From Asaia bogorensis NBRC 16594 (GTDB lineage: Bacteria; Pseudomonadota; Alphaproteobacteria; Acetobacterales; Acetobacteraceae), in assembly GCF_001547995.1 (NCBI RefSeq), contig NZ_AP014690.1, positions 835,501-899,500 of the forward strand: a stretch of 64,000 nucleotides of DNA, written 5' to 3'. Made by a program: the position numbers and the translations under genes. Positions 37,511 to 46,075 of this stretch are shown piece by piece. Every line of letters begins with the position of its first letter. Position 1 is the stretch's first letter. The notes under the pieces are model-generated. The model made no database searches, was not told the origin of the DNA, and worked only from the letters and a program-made list of their open reading frames with translations.

Positions 37511-38188
37511 TCAGCCGTGCGGGCGGGCACCATACAGATGGAAGGCCAGAAGAAGCTTGGCGTCCTGCTGCGGGAGGGTCGGTATGGCGTCGAGGGGTAA
37601 CACGCGAAGTCTGATATGCTCGTGCTCGCCCTCCAGCCCCGTCGCGCGATTGTCGAGACTGGCCAGTTCCGACGGCTCCAGATCGATTTCCAGCGCATAA
37701 AGCGTGAGATGTTCGTCGCAACCACCGGGTGAAAGCGTGACGGTGCCGAGCGAGATCAGGTCCTTTTCCGCAAGCGCCAATGTGATGCCCGTCTCCTCGG
37801 CAAATTCGCGCAGCGCGGTGCTCTGTACTGTGCCGTCATCGACCATTCCGGCGGGCAGGGAGAGGGACTCTGCGGTGGCTATCGGGAGGCGCGGCTCGCA
37901 GGTAAGCACGGTTCCTGGCGGGTGATCGGGATGACGCAGCACCACGAGAATACCGACAGAGTCCCCGCGCAGGAAGGCATAGCGGGGTACGGAAACCCCC
38001 TCATGACGGGCCTGCGCCTCGGCGAAGACAAAGCCGATCCGGCTTCCGAACTTCACGGCATCACGGATCGTGAGAGAGGAAACCTCGAACTCCCGTTCCA
38101 CGCCCTCTATCCAGCGACGCACATGGGGTGCGTTGGCAATGGCGTCGTGCCAGTCTTGTGGAATATGGGACGCAAAGGCCAGAACCAT
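37511..38188 (-). CDS. Nudix hydrolase (ADP-sugar pyrophosphatase-like)
   Basis: The 225-residue product has an N-terminal domain of about 90 residues (WIEGVEREFEVSSLTIRDA) and a Nudix domain, as in ADP-ribose/ADP-sugar pyrophosphatases. The Nudix box reads LPAGMVDDGTVQSTALREF followed by AEETGI. The catalytic REFAEETG half is intact, but the first Glu of GX5E is replaced and the spacing to the Arg is one residue short, so activity or specificity may differ. An SPGGCDEHLTLYALEID segment follows, like the acidic loop of ADP-sugar enzymes. I use the ATG at 38188 (MVLAFASHI); an in-frame GTG further upstream is possible. It is divergent from the iron-sulfur protein gene at 38254. Confidence 0.88.
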   Translation of the reverse strand: MVLAFASHIPQDWHDAIANAPHVRRWIEGVEREFEVSSLTIRDAVKFGSRIGFVFAEAQARHEGVSVPRYAFLRGDSVGILVVLRHPDHPPGTVLTCEPRLPIATAESLSLPAGMVDDGTVQSTALREFAEETGITLALAEKDLISLGTVTLSPGGCDEHLTLYALEIDLEPSELASLDNRATGLEGEHEHIRLRVLPLDAIPTLPQQDAKLLLAFHLYGARPHG

Positions 38189-38253
38189 GCGGGGTTTTTC
38201 CTTGAGCCGGTTTATGGTTTTACTCACAACGAACCAGATGACCGGAACTGTCC

Positions 38254-38736
38254 ATGATTTTTCTGCGCGCCCTGCTGGACGCCAATAGATGGCGACCCCG
38301 TGATTCCCTGCCACCCGCGCCGCGTCCACTCACGCTTCATATCGTGGCAGGTGGTGGCTGCGATGGCTGTCGTATCGAGGCGCAGGCCCTTCAGGGCGCG
38401 GCCTATGATCTGACCCGTCACGACATCCGTTTTGTCGATACACCCCATGATGCCGAGCTTCTGTTCGTCACCGGCGTTGTGACGCGCGCCATGCTGCCCG
38501 GGCTTCAGGCCCGCTGGGAGGCCATGCCGGGGCCAAAGGGCATTGTGGCGATCGGCGATTGTGCGCTCGGCATGGGGCCGTTCGGGGTAAATTACGCCGT
38601 GCTGGGCGGTATCATGGAGGCGGGTCTGGCCGGTGTGCGGCAATGCGATGTGGCCCTGCGTGGCTGCCCACCCAGCCCGGCAGAAATCCTGCGCGCCCTG
38701 CTTCTGCTGACGACCGGACGGGTCGTGAATGCATGA
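38254..38736 (+). CDS. NuoB/NiFe-hydrogenase small-subunit-like iron-sulfur protein (orphan)
   Basis: A 160-residue protein of the NADH dehydrogenase 20 kDa / hydrogenase small subunit family (HycG/EchC type). Four ligands for a proximal [4Fe-4S] cluster are visible: C36 and C39 in GGGCDGCRIEA, C103 in IGDCALGMGPFG and C138 in RGCPPSP, with an extra C131. The CxxC form matches hydrogenase-type members, unlike the adjacent CC pair of true NuoB. No large subunit or other complex I/hydrogenase gene is near. GGAA lies seven bases before the ATG, and the stop overlaps the nadQ start by four bases (ATGA), tying it to NAD biosynthesis. Its partner is unknown; electron transfer or redox sensing are possibilities. 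Confidence 0.8.
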   Translation: MIFLRALLDANRWRPRDSLPPAPRPLTLHIVAGGGCDGCRIEAQALQGAAYDLTRHDIRFVDTPHDAELLFVTGVVTRAMLPGLQARWEAMPGPKGIVAIGDCALGMGPFGVNYAVLGGIMEAGLAGVRQCDVALRGCPPSPAEILRALLLLTTGRVVNA

Positions 38737-39641
38737 GTAATATCGAGACCGAACTGGTGGCGGTGCTGCTTGCGGTGCAGGACGAACAGCCTCTCGTGCT
38801 GACACTCGACCAGGGGCGCAACCTGCCTTCCGGGCCGCTGGAAACGGCGCATCGCTCCTTGCAGCGTGGCATGCGCCTTTGGGTCGAGCAGCAGACGCAA
38901 TGTCACCTTGGCCATATCGAGCAGCTTTATACCTTTGCTGAGGCGTCGGGCGGTGAAGCAGGATCGGCGGATGCAGGGCAGGCCGGCGCAGACGCGCCGC
39001 GTCTCATACGTATTTCCTATATGGGGCTGACCCGTCTGGAGGATGCACAGGAAGGCTGGCGCGGGCTGTACGAATATTTCCCGTGGGAGAATTTGCGGGG
39101 CAGCGGCGCGGAACTGATCGAGAGCGAAATCGGCCGGGCGCTGCAAAACTGGGCCTGGCGCGATCCAGCCCGGCAATGGCGCTGCGCCGAGACGTTCGGG
39201 CTTGAAGGGCAGCCCTGGAATGACGAGCTGGTCCTGCACCGCTATGAACTGCTGTGGGAGGCCGATCTTCTGCCTGAATCGCGCAGGCCCGGCGCCTGGG
39301 TGGTGCCTGGCCGTGCCATGCCGTCGGACCGTCGGCGCATCCTCGCGACTGCTCTGGCGCGTCTGCGGGCCAAGATACGCTATCGCCCCGTGGTGTTCGA
39401 ACTCATGCCCGAGACCTTCACGCTTTGGCAGTTGCAGCGCACGGTCGAGGCCATTGCGGGAAGACCGCTGCACAAGCAGAATTTCAGGCGGCTGATCCTG
39501 GCTCAGGACCTCGTGGAGGAAACGGGCGAGGCGGAAAACCAGCCCCAGGGACGCCCTGCGCGGCTCTATCGCTTCAGGCGAGAGGTGATCGGTGCCCGAC
39601 AGCTTATGGGCTCCAAATTGCCGATTGCCCGGTCAGTGTGA
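38733..39641 (+). CDS. nadQ: NadQ-type regulator of NAD biosynthesis (Nudix-like plus winged helix)
   Basis: A 302-residue protein with an N-terminal Nudix-like fold lacking a catalytic Nudix box (LVAVLLAVQDEQPLVLTLDQ) and a C-terminal winged-helix region (FTLWQLQRTVEAIAGRPLHK, then NFRRLILAQDLVEETG), the architecture of NrtR-like regulators. The alphaproteobacterial branch (COG4111, NadQ) controls the nadABC genes, which lie directly downstream here. The ATG at 38733 overlaps the preceding stop; an upstream extension of the frame to 38559 is only shadow sequence within that gene. A perfect palindrome 104 bases past its stop, just ahead of nadA, is the probable operator. The effector is likely an NAD-related metabolite, by family knowledge. 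Confidence 0.83.
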   Translation: MSNIETELVAVLLAVQDEQPLVLTLDQGRNLPSGPLETAHRSLQRGMRLWVEQQTQCHLGHIEQLYTFAEASGGEAGSADAGQAGADAPRLIRISYMGLTRLEDAQEGWRGLYEYFPWENLRGSGAELIESEIGRALQNWAWRDPARQWRCAETFGLEGQPWNDELVLHRYELLWEADLLPESRRPGAWVVPGRAMPSDRRRILATALARLRAKIRYRPVVFELMPETFTLWQLQRTVEAIAGRPLHKQNFRRLILAQDLVEETGEAENQPQGRPARLYRFRREVIGARQLMGSKLPIARSV

Positions 39642-39744
39642 TCTTGAATGGTTCTTGGCCGTGCTTTTTCGACAATCACGGCTTTGTGGCTTTGAAAACA
39701 TCGGGGAGGCACCCAATGTATGGGTCTCAACAGTTTTGTCCCTA

Positions 39745-39765
39745 TTATGCTCATATAGAGCATAA
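39745..39765. promoter_or_regulatory. Palindromic operator candidate upstream of nadA (NadQ site)
   Basis: Perfect inverted repeat TTATGCTC (39745-39752) and GAGCATAA (39758-39765) around ATATA, in an otherwise GC-rich context. It ends 18 bases before the nadA ATG, just ahead of the Shine-Dalgarno GGAGAGG. A downstream-of-promoter or promoter-overlapping repressor site for NadQ is inferred. Confidence 0.65.
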
Positions 39766-39783
39766 CTAAGCGGAGAGGATCCG

Positions 39784-40770
39784 ATGGATCAGATGACCCT
39801 CGTCAGAGATCGTGGCGACGCCCTTTACGAACCCGTGTCAAGATTGATGACCCGTGAGGACTGGGAGCGCAATTTCGAGGATGATATCCGGGCGATCCTG
39901 CGGCTGAAGCGCGAACGCAATGCAGTCATTCTTGCGCATAATTACCAGACCCCGGAAATCTTCCATTGCATCTCCGATATCCGCGGTGACAGCCTTGCGC
40001 TCGCCCGCGAGGCCCAGCGCTGTGAGGAGCAGGTGATCGTGATGGCCGGCGTTCACTTCATGGCTGAAACGGCCAAGCTGATGAACCCGGAGAAAACGGT
40101 GCTCATACCGGACTCGATGGCAGGTTGCTCGCTGGCGGAATCCATCACGGCTGAGAATGTCCGGGCGCTCAAGGCGGCCTATCCCGGTGTTCCGGTCGTG
40201 ACCTATGTGAACAGTTCGGTTGCCGTCAAAGCGGAGACCGATATCTGCTGCACGTCCGGCAATGCCAAGAAGGTGGTCGAAAGCCTTGGTGTGCCGCGCG
40301 TCATCATGATTCCTGACGAGTTTCTGGCGAAGAACATCCAGAACGAGACCGGCATCGAGATGCTCACCTGGCCTGGCCATTGCGAGGTTCATGAGCGTTT
40401 CACGCCCCTCGAGATCAGGCAGTACCGGCGTATGCATCCCGGTGTCGTGGTGCTGGCCCATCCGGAGTGCCCGCCCGAAGTTGTGGCAGAAGCCGATTAT
40501 GCAGGCTCGACGGCGGGGATGATGGAGTTTGTGGCGGTCAAGCAGCCCGCCAAGGTGCTGCTGGTCACGGAATGTTCCATGAGCGACAACCTTGCCGCGC
40601 TCAACCCTGCGGTCGAGTTCGTTCGCCCGTGCAATCTCTGCCCACATATGAAACGTATCACGCTGCCCGCTATTCGTCGTGCGCTGGAGACCATGCAGGA
40701 GGAAGTGACCATTCCCGATGCGCTCTTTCCGCAGGCCAGGCGCGCGGTCGAGCGGATGCTTGCGGTCTGA
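39784..40770 (+). CDS. nadA: Quinolinate synthase
   Basis: [4Fe-4S] enzyme that condenses iminoaspartate with dihydroxyacetone phosphate to quinolinate. The 328-residue protein has the three-fold repeat layout with cluster cysteines C115 (SMAGCSLAES), C200 (WPGHCEVHERF) and C283 or C286 (RPCNLCPHMK). It also has ILAHNYQTPEI at the substrate site and the HPECPPEV and GSTAGMM motifs. GGAGAGG lies five bases from the ATG. It heads the nadA-nadB-nadC operon, separated from nadQ by 142 bases that contain the palindrome. Confidence 0.96.
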   Translation: MDQMTLVRDRGDALYEPVSRLMTREDWERNFEDDIRAILRLKRERNAVILAHNYQTPEIFHCISDIRGDSLALAREAQRCEEQVIVMAGVHFMAETAKLMNPEKTVLIPDSMAGCSLAESITAENVRALKAAYPGVPVVTYVNSSVAVKAETDICCTSGNAKKVVESLGVPRVIMIPDEFLAKNIQNETGIEMLTWPGHCEVHERFTPLEIRQYRRMHPGVVVLAHPECPPEVVAEADYAGSTAGMMEFVAVKQPAKVLLVTECSMSDNLAALNPAVEFVRPCNLCPHMKRITLPAIRRALETMQEEVTIPDALFPQARRAVERMLAV

Positions 40771-40781
40771 GGGCCTGAGCC

Positions 40782-42356
40782 ATGATGACACTCACCCGTT
40801 TTGCAGGCTGGCCCGTCATTGCGGGTGCAGGTCTTGCGGGGCTCTCGGCGGCCCTGCATCTCGATCGGCCCTGCGTGGTGCTCAGCCCGTCCCCTCTGGG
40901 GACGGAAGCGGCCAGCATGCTGGCGCAGGGCGGCCTCGCAGCGGCCATCGGCCATGATGATGACGTGGCGCTTCATATGCGCGACACGCTCGATGCCGGT
41001 GACGGGCTGTGTGATCCCCGTGCGGTCGAGGCCATTATCGGGGCTGGTCCCTCAGTAATAGCGACATTGCTTGACTGGGGGGTGGCGTTCACCCGCACAG
41101 GGAGCAGCGATCTGGACCTGCATCTGGAGGCGGCCCATTCACGCGCGCGCATTGCGCATGTGAGTGGTGATGGCAGCGGTGCGGGAATTATGGAGGCGCT
41201 CATAGCGCGGGTCAAAGCCTCCCAGCGCATTGTGGTGCTCGATGGGGTGACACTGGACCACCTCCATGTGCTGGACGGACGTGTGCGCGGCGTATGGCTC
41301 AACACGGGGCAGTTCATTCCAACCAATCACTGTATCCTGGCCTGTGGCGGGGCAGGGGCGCTCTATGTCGGTGCAACGAGCCCTGCCAGCAATACGGGGC
41401 GGGGTCTGGCAGCCGCCGCGCGAGCCGGGGCCCGGCTGGCCGATATGGAATTTGTCCAGTTTCATCCAACTGCCCTCGATGTCGAGACAGGGGGTGGACG
41501 CTCGCCTCTGATCAGCGAAGCCGTGCGGGGTGCGGGCGCGGTGCTCGTGGATGAAACCGGCAACCGCTTTACGGACGAACTGCAGTCCCGTGATCGCGTA
41601 TCACGTGCGATTGCGCGCCATCGGGCACTGGGGCATCGCGTGTTTCTCGATGCGCGCTACAATGGGCCTCATGCGCGCGGCAACCGGCAGGGTGCCGGGC
41701 AGGCGACGGGTTTGCGGCAGGTCTTTTCACGCCAGTTTCCGGGTATTGCGCGCATCTGTGCCCAGCACGGTATCGATCCCGATCGTGAGCCCATTCCGGT
41801 AAGGCCAGCGGTTCATTACCACATGGGCGGTGTGGCGACAGATCTGCATGGCCGGGCAAGCCTCGCGGGGCTATGGGCCTGCGGCGAGGTCGCCTGCACC
41901 GGGTTGCACGGCGCGAACAGACTGGCCAGCAACTCACTGCTTGAGGCGTTCGTGATGGGGCGGGCCGTGGCGTGGGATGTGAACAATGCCACGCGCGAGC
42001 GCCATTCCTGTCAGAATCCCACAGAGCCTGTGCGCTTTGGTGCGGCGAGTTTTGGGCCGCGCATGGATAAGGGGGCAGGGATCCTGCGGGATCATGACGG
42101 GCTGGAGGGTCTGTCGGCCTTTCTTGCCCCGCTTGCCGCGCGCGATGACCATGCTCTGGTTGGTGCAGCCATCGCCAAAGCTGCCTTGCGCCGCAAGGAG
42201 AGCCGTGGAAGCCACTGGCGTCTCGATGGAGACGAAGCGCCTCAGACCGGGCGTTTCCAGTTTACCCTTGCCGAAATCGGTCTTGGACAGGGCGATATCG
42301 CCGCGTCGGGTTCAGCCCCCATGATCCATGCGCAGAGGAGCTACGTGCACGCATGA
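40782..42356 (+). CDS. nadB: L-aspartate oxidase
   Basis: FAD enzyme oxidising L-aspartate to iminoaspartate, the substrate of NadA. The 524-residue protein has an N-terminal FAD dinucleotide fold (VIAGAGLAGLSAALHL), ASMLAQGGLAAAIG, the succinate dehydrogenase-like core with MEFVQFHPTAL and LISEAVRGAGAVLVDE, and the RPAVHYHMGGVATD and CTGLHGANRLASNSLLEA segments near the active site. The C-terminal helical domain is somewhat short. GAGGG lies nine bases upstream. It starts 11 bases after nadA and overlaps nadC by four (ATGA). Confidence 0.95.
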   Translation: MMTLTRFAGWPVIAGAGLAGLSAALHLDRPCVVLSPSPLGTEAASMLAQGGLAAAIGHDDDVALHMRDTLDAGDGLCDPRAVEAIIGAGPSVIATLLDWGVAFTRTGSSDLDLHLEAAHSRARIAHVSGDGSGAGIMEALIARVKASQRIVVLDGVTLDHLHVLDGRVRGVWLNTGQFIPTNHCILACGGAGALYVGATSPASNTGRGLAAAARAGARLADMEFVQFHPTALDVETGGGRSPLISEAVRGAGAVLVDETGNRFTDELQSRDRVSRAIARHRALGHRVFLDARYNGPHARGNRQGAGQATGLRQVFSRQFPGIARICAQHGIDPDREPIPVRPAVHYHMGGVATDLHGRASLAGLWACGEVACTGLHGANRLASNSLLEAFVMGRAVAWDVNNATRERHSCQNPTEPVRFGAASFGPRMDKGAGILRDHDGLEGLSAFLAPLAARDDHALVGAAIAKAALRRKESRGSHWRLDGDEAPQTGRFQFTLAEIGLGQGDIAASGSAPMIHAQRSYVHA

Positions 42357-43213
42357 CAATTTTCATTCCTCCCTTGCCCGATCTGTTGTGGGAACCCGTC
42401 ATACGGGCCGGTCTGGCCGAGGATTTTGGCACCGGAGGTGATGCCACATCACAGGCCATCGTCCGGCCCGGCCAACGCCTGCGCGCGGTGTTCCGCGCCC
42501 GTCATGAGGGCGTTGTGGCTGGAATGGCGGGTGTCAGGCTGGCATTTTCTCTGCTTGACCCGAATGCGAATTTCACAGCGCTCAAGGAGGATGGATGCCG
42601 CATTCTGCCGCGTGACATCCTTGCCGAAATCGAGGGGCCTGCGGAGATCGTTCTGGGGGGAGAGCGCACAGCGCTCAATCTGCTCTCCCATCTGAGCGGC
42701 ATCGCAACCGCAACGCGTCAGGTTGTAGACGCCATCCACGGTACGAAAGCCCGTGTATGCTGCACGCGCAAGACCCTGCCCGGACTGAGAGCCATTCAGA
42801 AATATGCCGTCAAGGCAGGGGGCGGGAGCAATCATCGCTATCGTCTCGATGATGCGATCCTGATCAAGGATAATCATATTGCCTTGTGCGGAGGGGTGGC
42901 TTCGGCGCTCAAATCCGCAAGGCAGCGCGCAGGGCATCTGATGGCGATCGCGCTTGAAGTCGACACGCTCGATCAGCTTGAAACGGCCCTCTCGACGGGC
43001 GGGGCAAATGTCTATCTGCTCGACAATATGGGACCCGACATGCTTCGGCGCGCCGTGGAGATGGTCAAGGGCCGCGCCCTGACAGAAGCCTCCGGTGGCA
43101 TTACGCCTGACACGGCGCCAGCCATTGCGGCTTCAGGGGTGGATGTGCTCTCCCTCGGCTGGTTGACCCATAGCGTCAAGGCTCTCGATATCGGGCTTGA
43201 TATCGATCTGTAA
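42353..43213 (+). CDS. nadC: Nicotinate-nucleotide pyrophosphorylase (carboxylating)
   Basis: Quinolinate phosphoribosyltransferase, giving nicotinate mononucleotide and CO2. The 286-residue protein has GDATSQAIV near the N-terminus, ERTALNLLSHLSGIAT, the quinolinate-binding CTRKTLPGLRAIQKYAVKAGG and HRYRLDDAILIKDNH motifs, and the C-terminal barrel strands IALEVDTLDQLETAL, VYLLDNMGPDMLRRAV and EASGGIT. It closes the nadABC operon, with a four-base overlap with nadB and a long hairpin shortly after its stop. Confidence 0.96.
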   Translation: MTIFIPPLPDLLWEPVIRAGLAEDFGTGGDATSQAIVRPGQRLRAVFRARHEGVVAGMAGVRLAFSLLDPNANFTALKEDGCRILPRDILAEIEGPAEIVLGGERTALNLLSHLSGIATATRQVVDAIHGTKARVCCTRKTLPGLRAIQKYAVKAGGGSNHRYRLDDAILIKDNHIALCGGVASALKSARQRAGHLMAIALEVDTLDQLETALSTGGANVYLLDNMGPDMLRRAVEMVKGRALTEASGGITPDTAPAIAASGVDVLSLGWLTHSVKALDIGLDIDL

Positions 43214-43226
43214 CGATGTCGCCTTC

Positions 43227-43265
43227 TCCTGCTCCCACCCTCATTCCGGGCAGGGGGGAGCAGGA
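43227..43265 (+). terminator. Hairpin after nadC (possible terminator)
   Basis: Perfect 10-bp inverted repeat TCCTGCTCCC (43227-43236) and GGGAGCAGGA (43256-43265) with a 19-base loop, 13 bases past the stop. There is no T-tract, so it may mark the 3' end by stabilising mRNA, or act with Rho. Confidence 0.5.
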
Positions 43266-43681
43266 TCGCACGCCAGTAATTTATCCGCGCAGCATATGAG
43301 TGAGCATCATCCGGCATAGACGGTTTGCGTTCTGGCCTGTCTGGCCTGCGCTCGCTAGCACGGTTGACTTAAAGGCGCGAGATCGTCGGCCTTCCGGGAG
43401 GGAGGGTCTTCTGAGCCCGTTCTGCGTGGGCGCAGGTTGAGTAAGGTTTGGCCTCGGAAGGCATAAGTCCATGCTGTTTGCTGAGGGGGGGGCAGGGTGG
43501 CCCCTATGCATCAGACCCGAACAGAAACGTTCCATATCCGACACATTACGACTTGATTTCGACTTGTATACCTGCTTGTGTTCGTGCAGATATAAAACTG
43601 CAAGCGGGGCTTTCGAGACGTAACTTTGTGTCTCTTAAGTAATAAACTAGAAAACTTTCAGAAATTGGGAAGAGGGTCTCG
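43266..43681. other. Long leader upstream of the TonB-dependent receptor
   Basis: About 415 bases without a supported gene. The right part (43530-43665) is clearly AT-rich, with GTATAC and ATATAAA segments, and should contain the receptor promoter. The ribosome site GGGAAGAGGG lies just before the ATG. I could not place a convincing Fur-type operator. Confidence 0.4.
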
Positions 43682-46009
43682 ATGGCGTATGTGTTTGGTC
43701 GTGCGAAACTGAAAATCGGGCTGGCGATCTGTCTGGCCTCGGCCACCTGTCTGTCGCAGAATTTTGCCCATGCGGCCTCCAGTGCGCCGGCTTCAGCCCG
43801 GACCCCGCGTCATGGTAGCCCGAAACATACGGTGGCCCGGCCTGGCCAGACAACAACGGCACCCGCGCCGCACGCGGGTCGCAAGAAGGCTGTCGAGGCC
43901 AGGGGCGAGGAGCAGATATCGGTCACCACCTCACGCCAGGCCCTCAATGGCGGCGGTGGCATGATGCGCATCGAGCACGCGCCGCGTAACGTGCAGACCG
44001 TCGATCATGAATATATTTCCATGCGTAACCCCTCGAGCACGGCGCTCGATCTGATCCAGAATCTCCCCAGCGTCAGCATCAGCACGCCCGATCCCTATGG
44101 TATGCAGGGTGGTCAGATCCAGACACGCGGTCTGACTGATCTCGATATGGCGCTTCTGGTCGATGGCGCGCCCGCGGCGGCCGCCAAATACATCACAGAG
44201 AATGTGGATACCGAGAACGTCGAATCCGTCTCGCTGACGCCCGGCAGTTCCGAGACCGCGTTGCCCGTCATGTCGGCGGCCAGCGGAACGATGAATGAGA
44301 CCACCCATACGCCTGACAAGAAGTTTGGCGGTCTGGTTGATTTTTCCTATGGCACGAACAACCTGTCGCGCGAGTTCATCCGGCTGGAAACCGGCGAAAT
44401 CGGCCATAGTGGCGTGCGCGGCTATGTCTCGTTTTCGAACACCCACACACGCAGCTGGATGGGGGCGGGTATCAATGACCGCCGTCATGTTGATTTTGGC
44501 CTGAACAAGCAGTGGAAGAATGGATCGTTCGCCAAGGCCTTCGTCTCGTGGAACTGGGAAGACTTCACGATCGACAATTATCCGACCCAGCAGGAATTCT
44601 ACAAATACAAGCATACGGGTGAGGGATACGGCCGATCGGCAAATTCGAACAACATAAATTACTGGAAAAATAATACGGATTACTGGAATCAGGTCTATCT
44701 TTCTGCTCCGATCCATATTGTCCTGACGCGCCGCATCGCCTTCGATCTTCAGCCTTATTACAACCTTGGACGGGGCTGGGATGCGTCACCAGGTGGCACG
44801 GTAACACAGGCTGATGGTACCACCCGCAACGTGACCAGCTACTTCCTGCAGGGAGCGACCGAGCGCCGCGGGGCGACCGCAAAGCTTGGTATCGATGTGG
44901 ATCGCCACAACCATGTGTCCTTCGGCTACTGGTACGAAAACAACTACACCCAGCAATCCTACCCAACCAGCTACACGCAGGATAACGGTGCTGCCCCCAG
45001 CCCCAACTGGGCAGCCTATCGGATCGATGCGGGCGATCAGCAGAATGCTGGCACGGAAATCCACAGCCTGTTCGTCGAGGATCATGCCAAATATCTGAAC
45101 GACAAGCTTGATATCCAGGCCGGATTCAAATTCGTCATGTCCAATACCTGGAACAAGGATCTGTACGGGCGCATGTCCAACAACCGGACCGCCCCTTTGC
45201 CGCAGCTTTCTGTCGGCTATACCATCGACGAGCACAGCCAGATCTACCTGAATGCAGAAGGGGATTACCGTCAGCCGAGCGCCGTGGATCTGGGATGGCT
45301 CTATACCAGCGTACCGATCCCGAAAAACCAGTATTCCATCAAGGAAGAGCTGGGCTATCGCTATCATGATCAGCACATCATCGTTGATGCGTCATTCTTC
45401 AACTACAATGTCACGAACCGTATCGTGAACCAGTATCTGGGCATGAATCAGTTCAAGCCGTTCTCAATCGGTAACCAGCATATGCGTGGTTTCGATTTCA
45501 TGATCTCGGGCCGCCCGATTCACGGATTCAGCCCCTATGCCTCGGTCGAATATCTCCATGCTGTTCAGGACAGCAATGTGTTCGACCCCTATACAAATGG
45601 CATGCTGAACTCGAAGGGCACGCAGGCCATCATGGCGCCGCGTGTGCTCGCGAATTTCGGTCTGACCTATAAATATGCCGGGTTCTTCGGCAACGCGAGC
45701 CTCCATTACACAGGTCCGCAATCCGTCAGTGTCGCAGGCGATCAGCGCATGCCCGGATTCGTCACGAACACGATTTCACTGGGCTATCGCTTCAAGCCAA
45801 TCGGTATCGCCCAGTCGCCGACCATCAAGCTGAACTTCGCCAATGTGACGGGCTCGATTGTGCGAACGGGGGCTATGGGCGCGATCTATAGCGCGAAGGA
45901 TCCGAGCACAGTCTATAGTGGCAGCCTTGCGCCCTATACCGGCTACGGCAATTCCTTCATGACGGCCGCGCGCTTCACCATGACAGGAACGGTCTCCACC
46001 AGTTTCTGA
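43682..46009 (+). CDS. TonB-dependent outer-membrane receptor
   Basis: A 775-residue outer-membrane channel driven by TonB-ExbBD, for iron-siderophore or other large ligands. It has a signal peptide (about 1-31, ending NFAHAAS), a Pro/Ala/Lys-rich linker, a TonB-box-like EEQISVTTSR near residue 78, a plug domain at about 95-215 (IQNLPSVSISTPDPYGMQGG, QTRGLTDLDMALLVDGAP), and a 22-strand-type barrel rich in aromatic/Asn/Tyr strands. It ends in a terminal Phe (GTVSTSF), as required for barrel assembly. The gene is monocistronic with a strong terminator. No siderophore or regulator gene is adjacent, so the ligand is unknown. Confidence 0.93.
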   Translation: MAYVFGRAKLKIGLAICLASATCLSQNFAHAASSAPASARTPRHGSPKHTVARPGQTTTAPAPHAGRKKAVEARGEEQISVTTSRQALNGGGGMMRIEHAPRNVQTVDHEYISMRNPSSTALDLIQNLPSVSISTPDPYGMQGGQIQTRGLTDLDMALLVDGAPAAAAKYITENVDTENVESVSLTPGSSETALPVMSAASGTMNETTHTPDKKFGGLVDFSYGTNNLSREFIRLETGEIGHSGVRGYVSFSNTHTRSWMGAGINDRRHVDFGLNKQWKNGSFAKAFVSWNWEDFTIDNYPTQQEFYKYKHTGEGYGRSANSNNINYWKNNTDYWNQVYLSAPIHIVLTRRIAFDLQPYYNLGRGWDASPGGTVTQADGTTRNVTSYFLQGATERRGATAKLGIDVDRHNHVSFGYWYENNYTQQSYPTSYTQDNGAAPSPNWAAYRIDAGDQQNAGTEIHSLFVEDHAKYLNDKLDIQAGFKFVMSNTWNKDLYGRMSNNRTAPLPQLSVGYTIDEHSQIYLNAEGDYRQPSAVDLGWLYTSVPIPKNQYSIKEELGYRYHDQHIIVDASFFNYNVTNRIVNQYLGMNQFKPFSIGNQHMRGFDFMISGRPIHGFSPYASVEYLHAVQDSNVFDPYTNGMLNSKGTQAIMAPRVLANFGLTYKYAGFFGNASLHYTGPQSVSVAGDQRMPGFVTNTISLGYRFKPIGIAQSPTIKLNFANVTGSIVRTGAMGAIYSAKDPSTVYSGSLAPYTGYGNSFMTAARFTMTGTVSTSF

Positions 46010-46037
46010 GCGGATCTCGCTCAAGGCAGAGCCATCG

Positions 46038-46070
46038 AAAACGCCCCGGCTGAAGCGCGGGGCGTTTTTT
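46038..46070. terminator. Bidirectional terminator between receptor and thioredoxin-like gene
   Basis: Stem AAAACGCCCC (46038-46047) and GGGGCGTTTT (46059-46068) followed by two more T. The opposite strand also ends in a T-run, so it can serve the converging gene whose stop is at 46076. Confidence 0.92.
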
Positions 46071-46075
46071 GCAGG

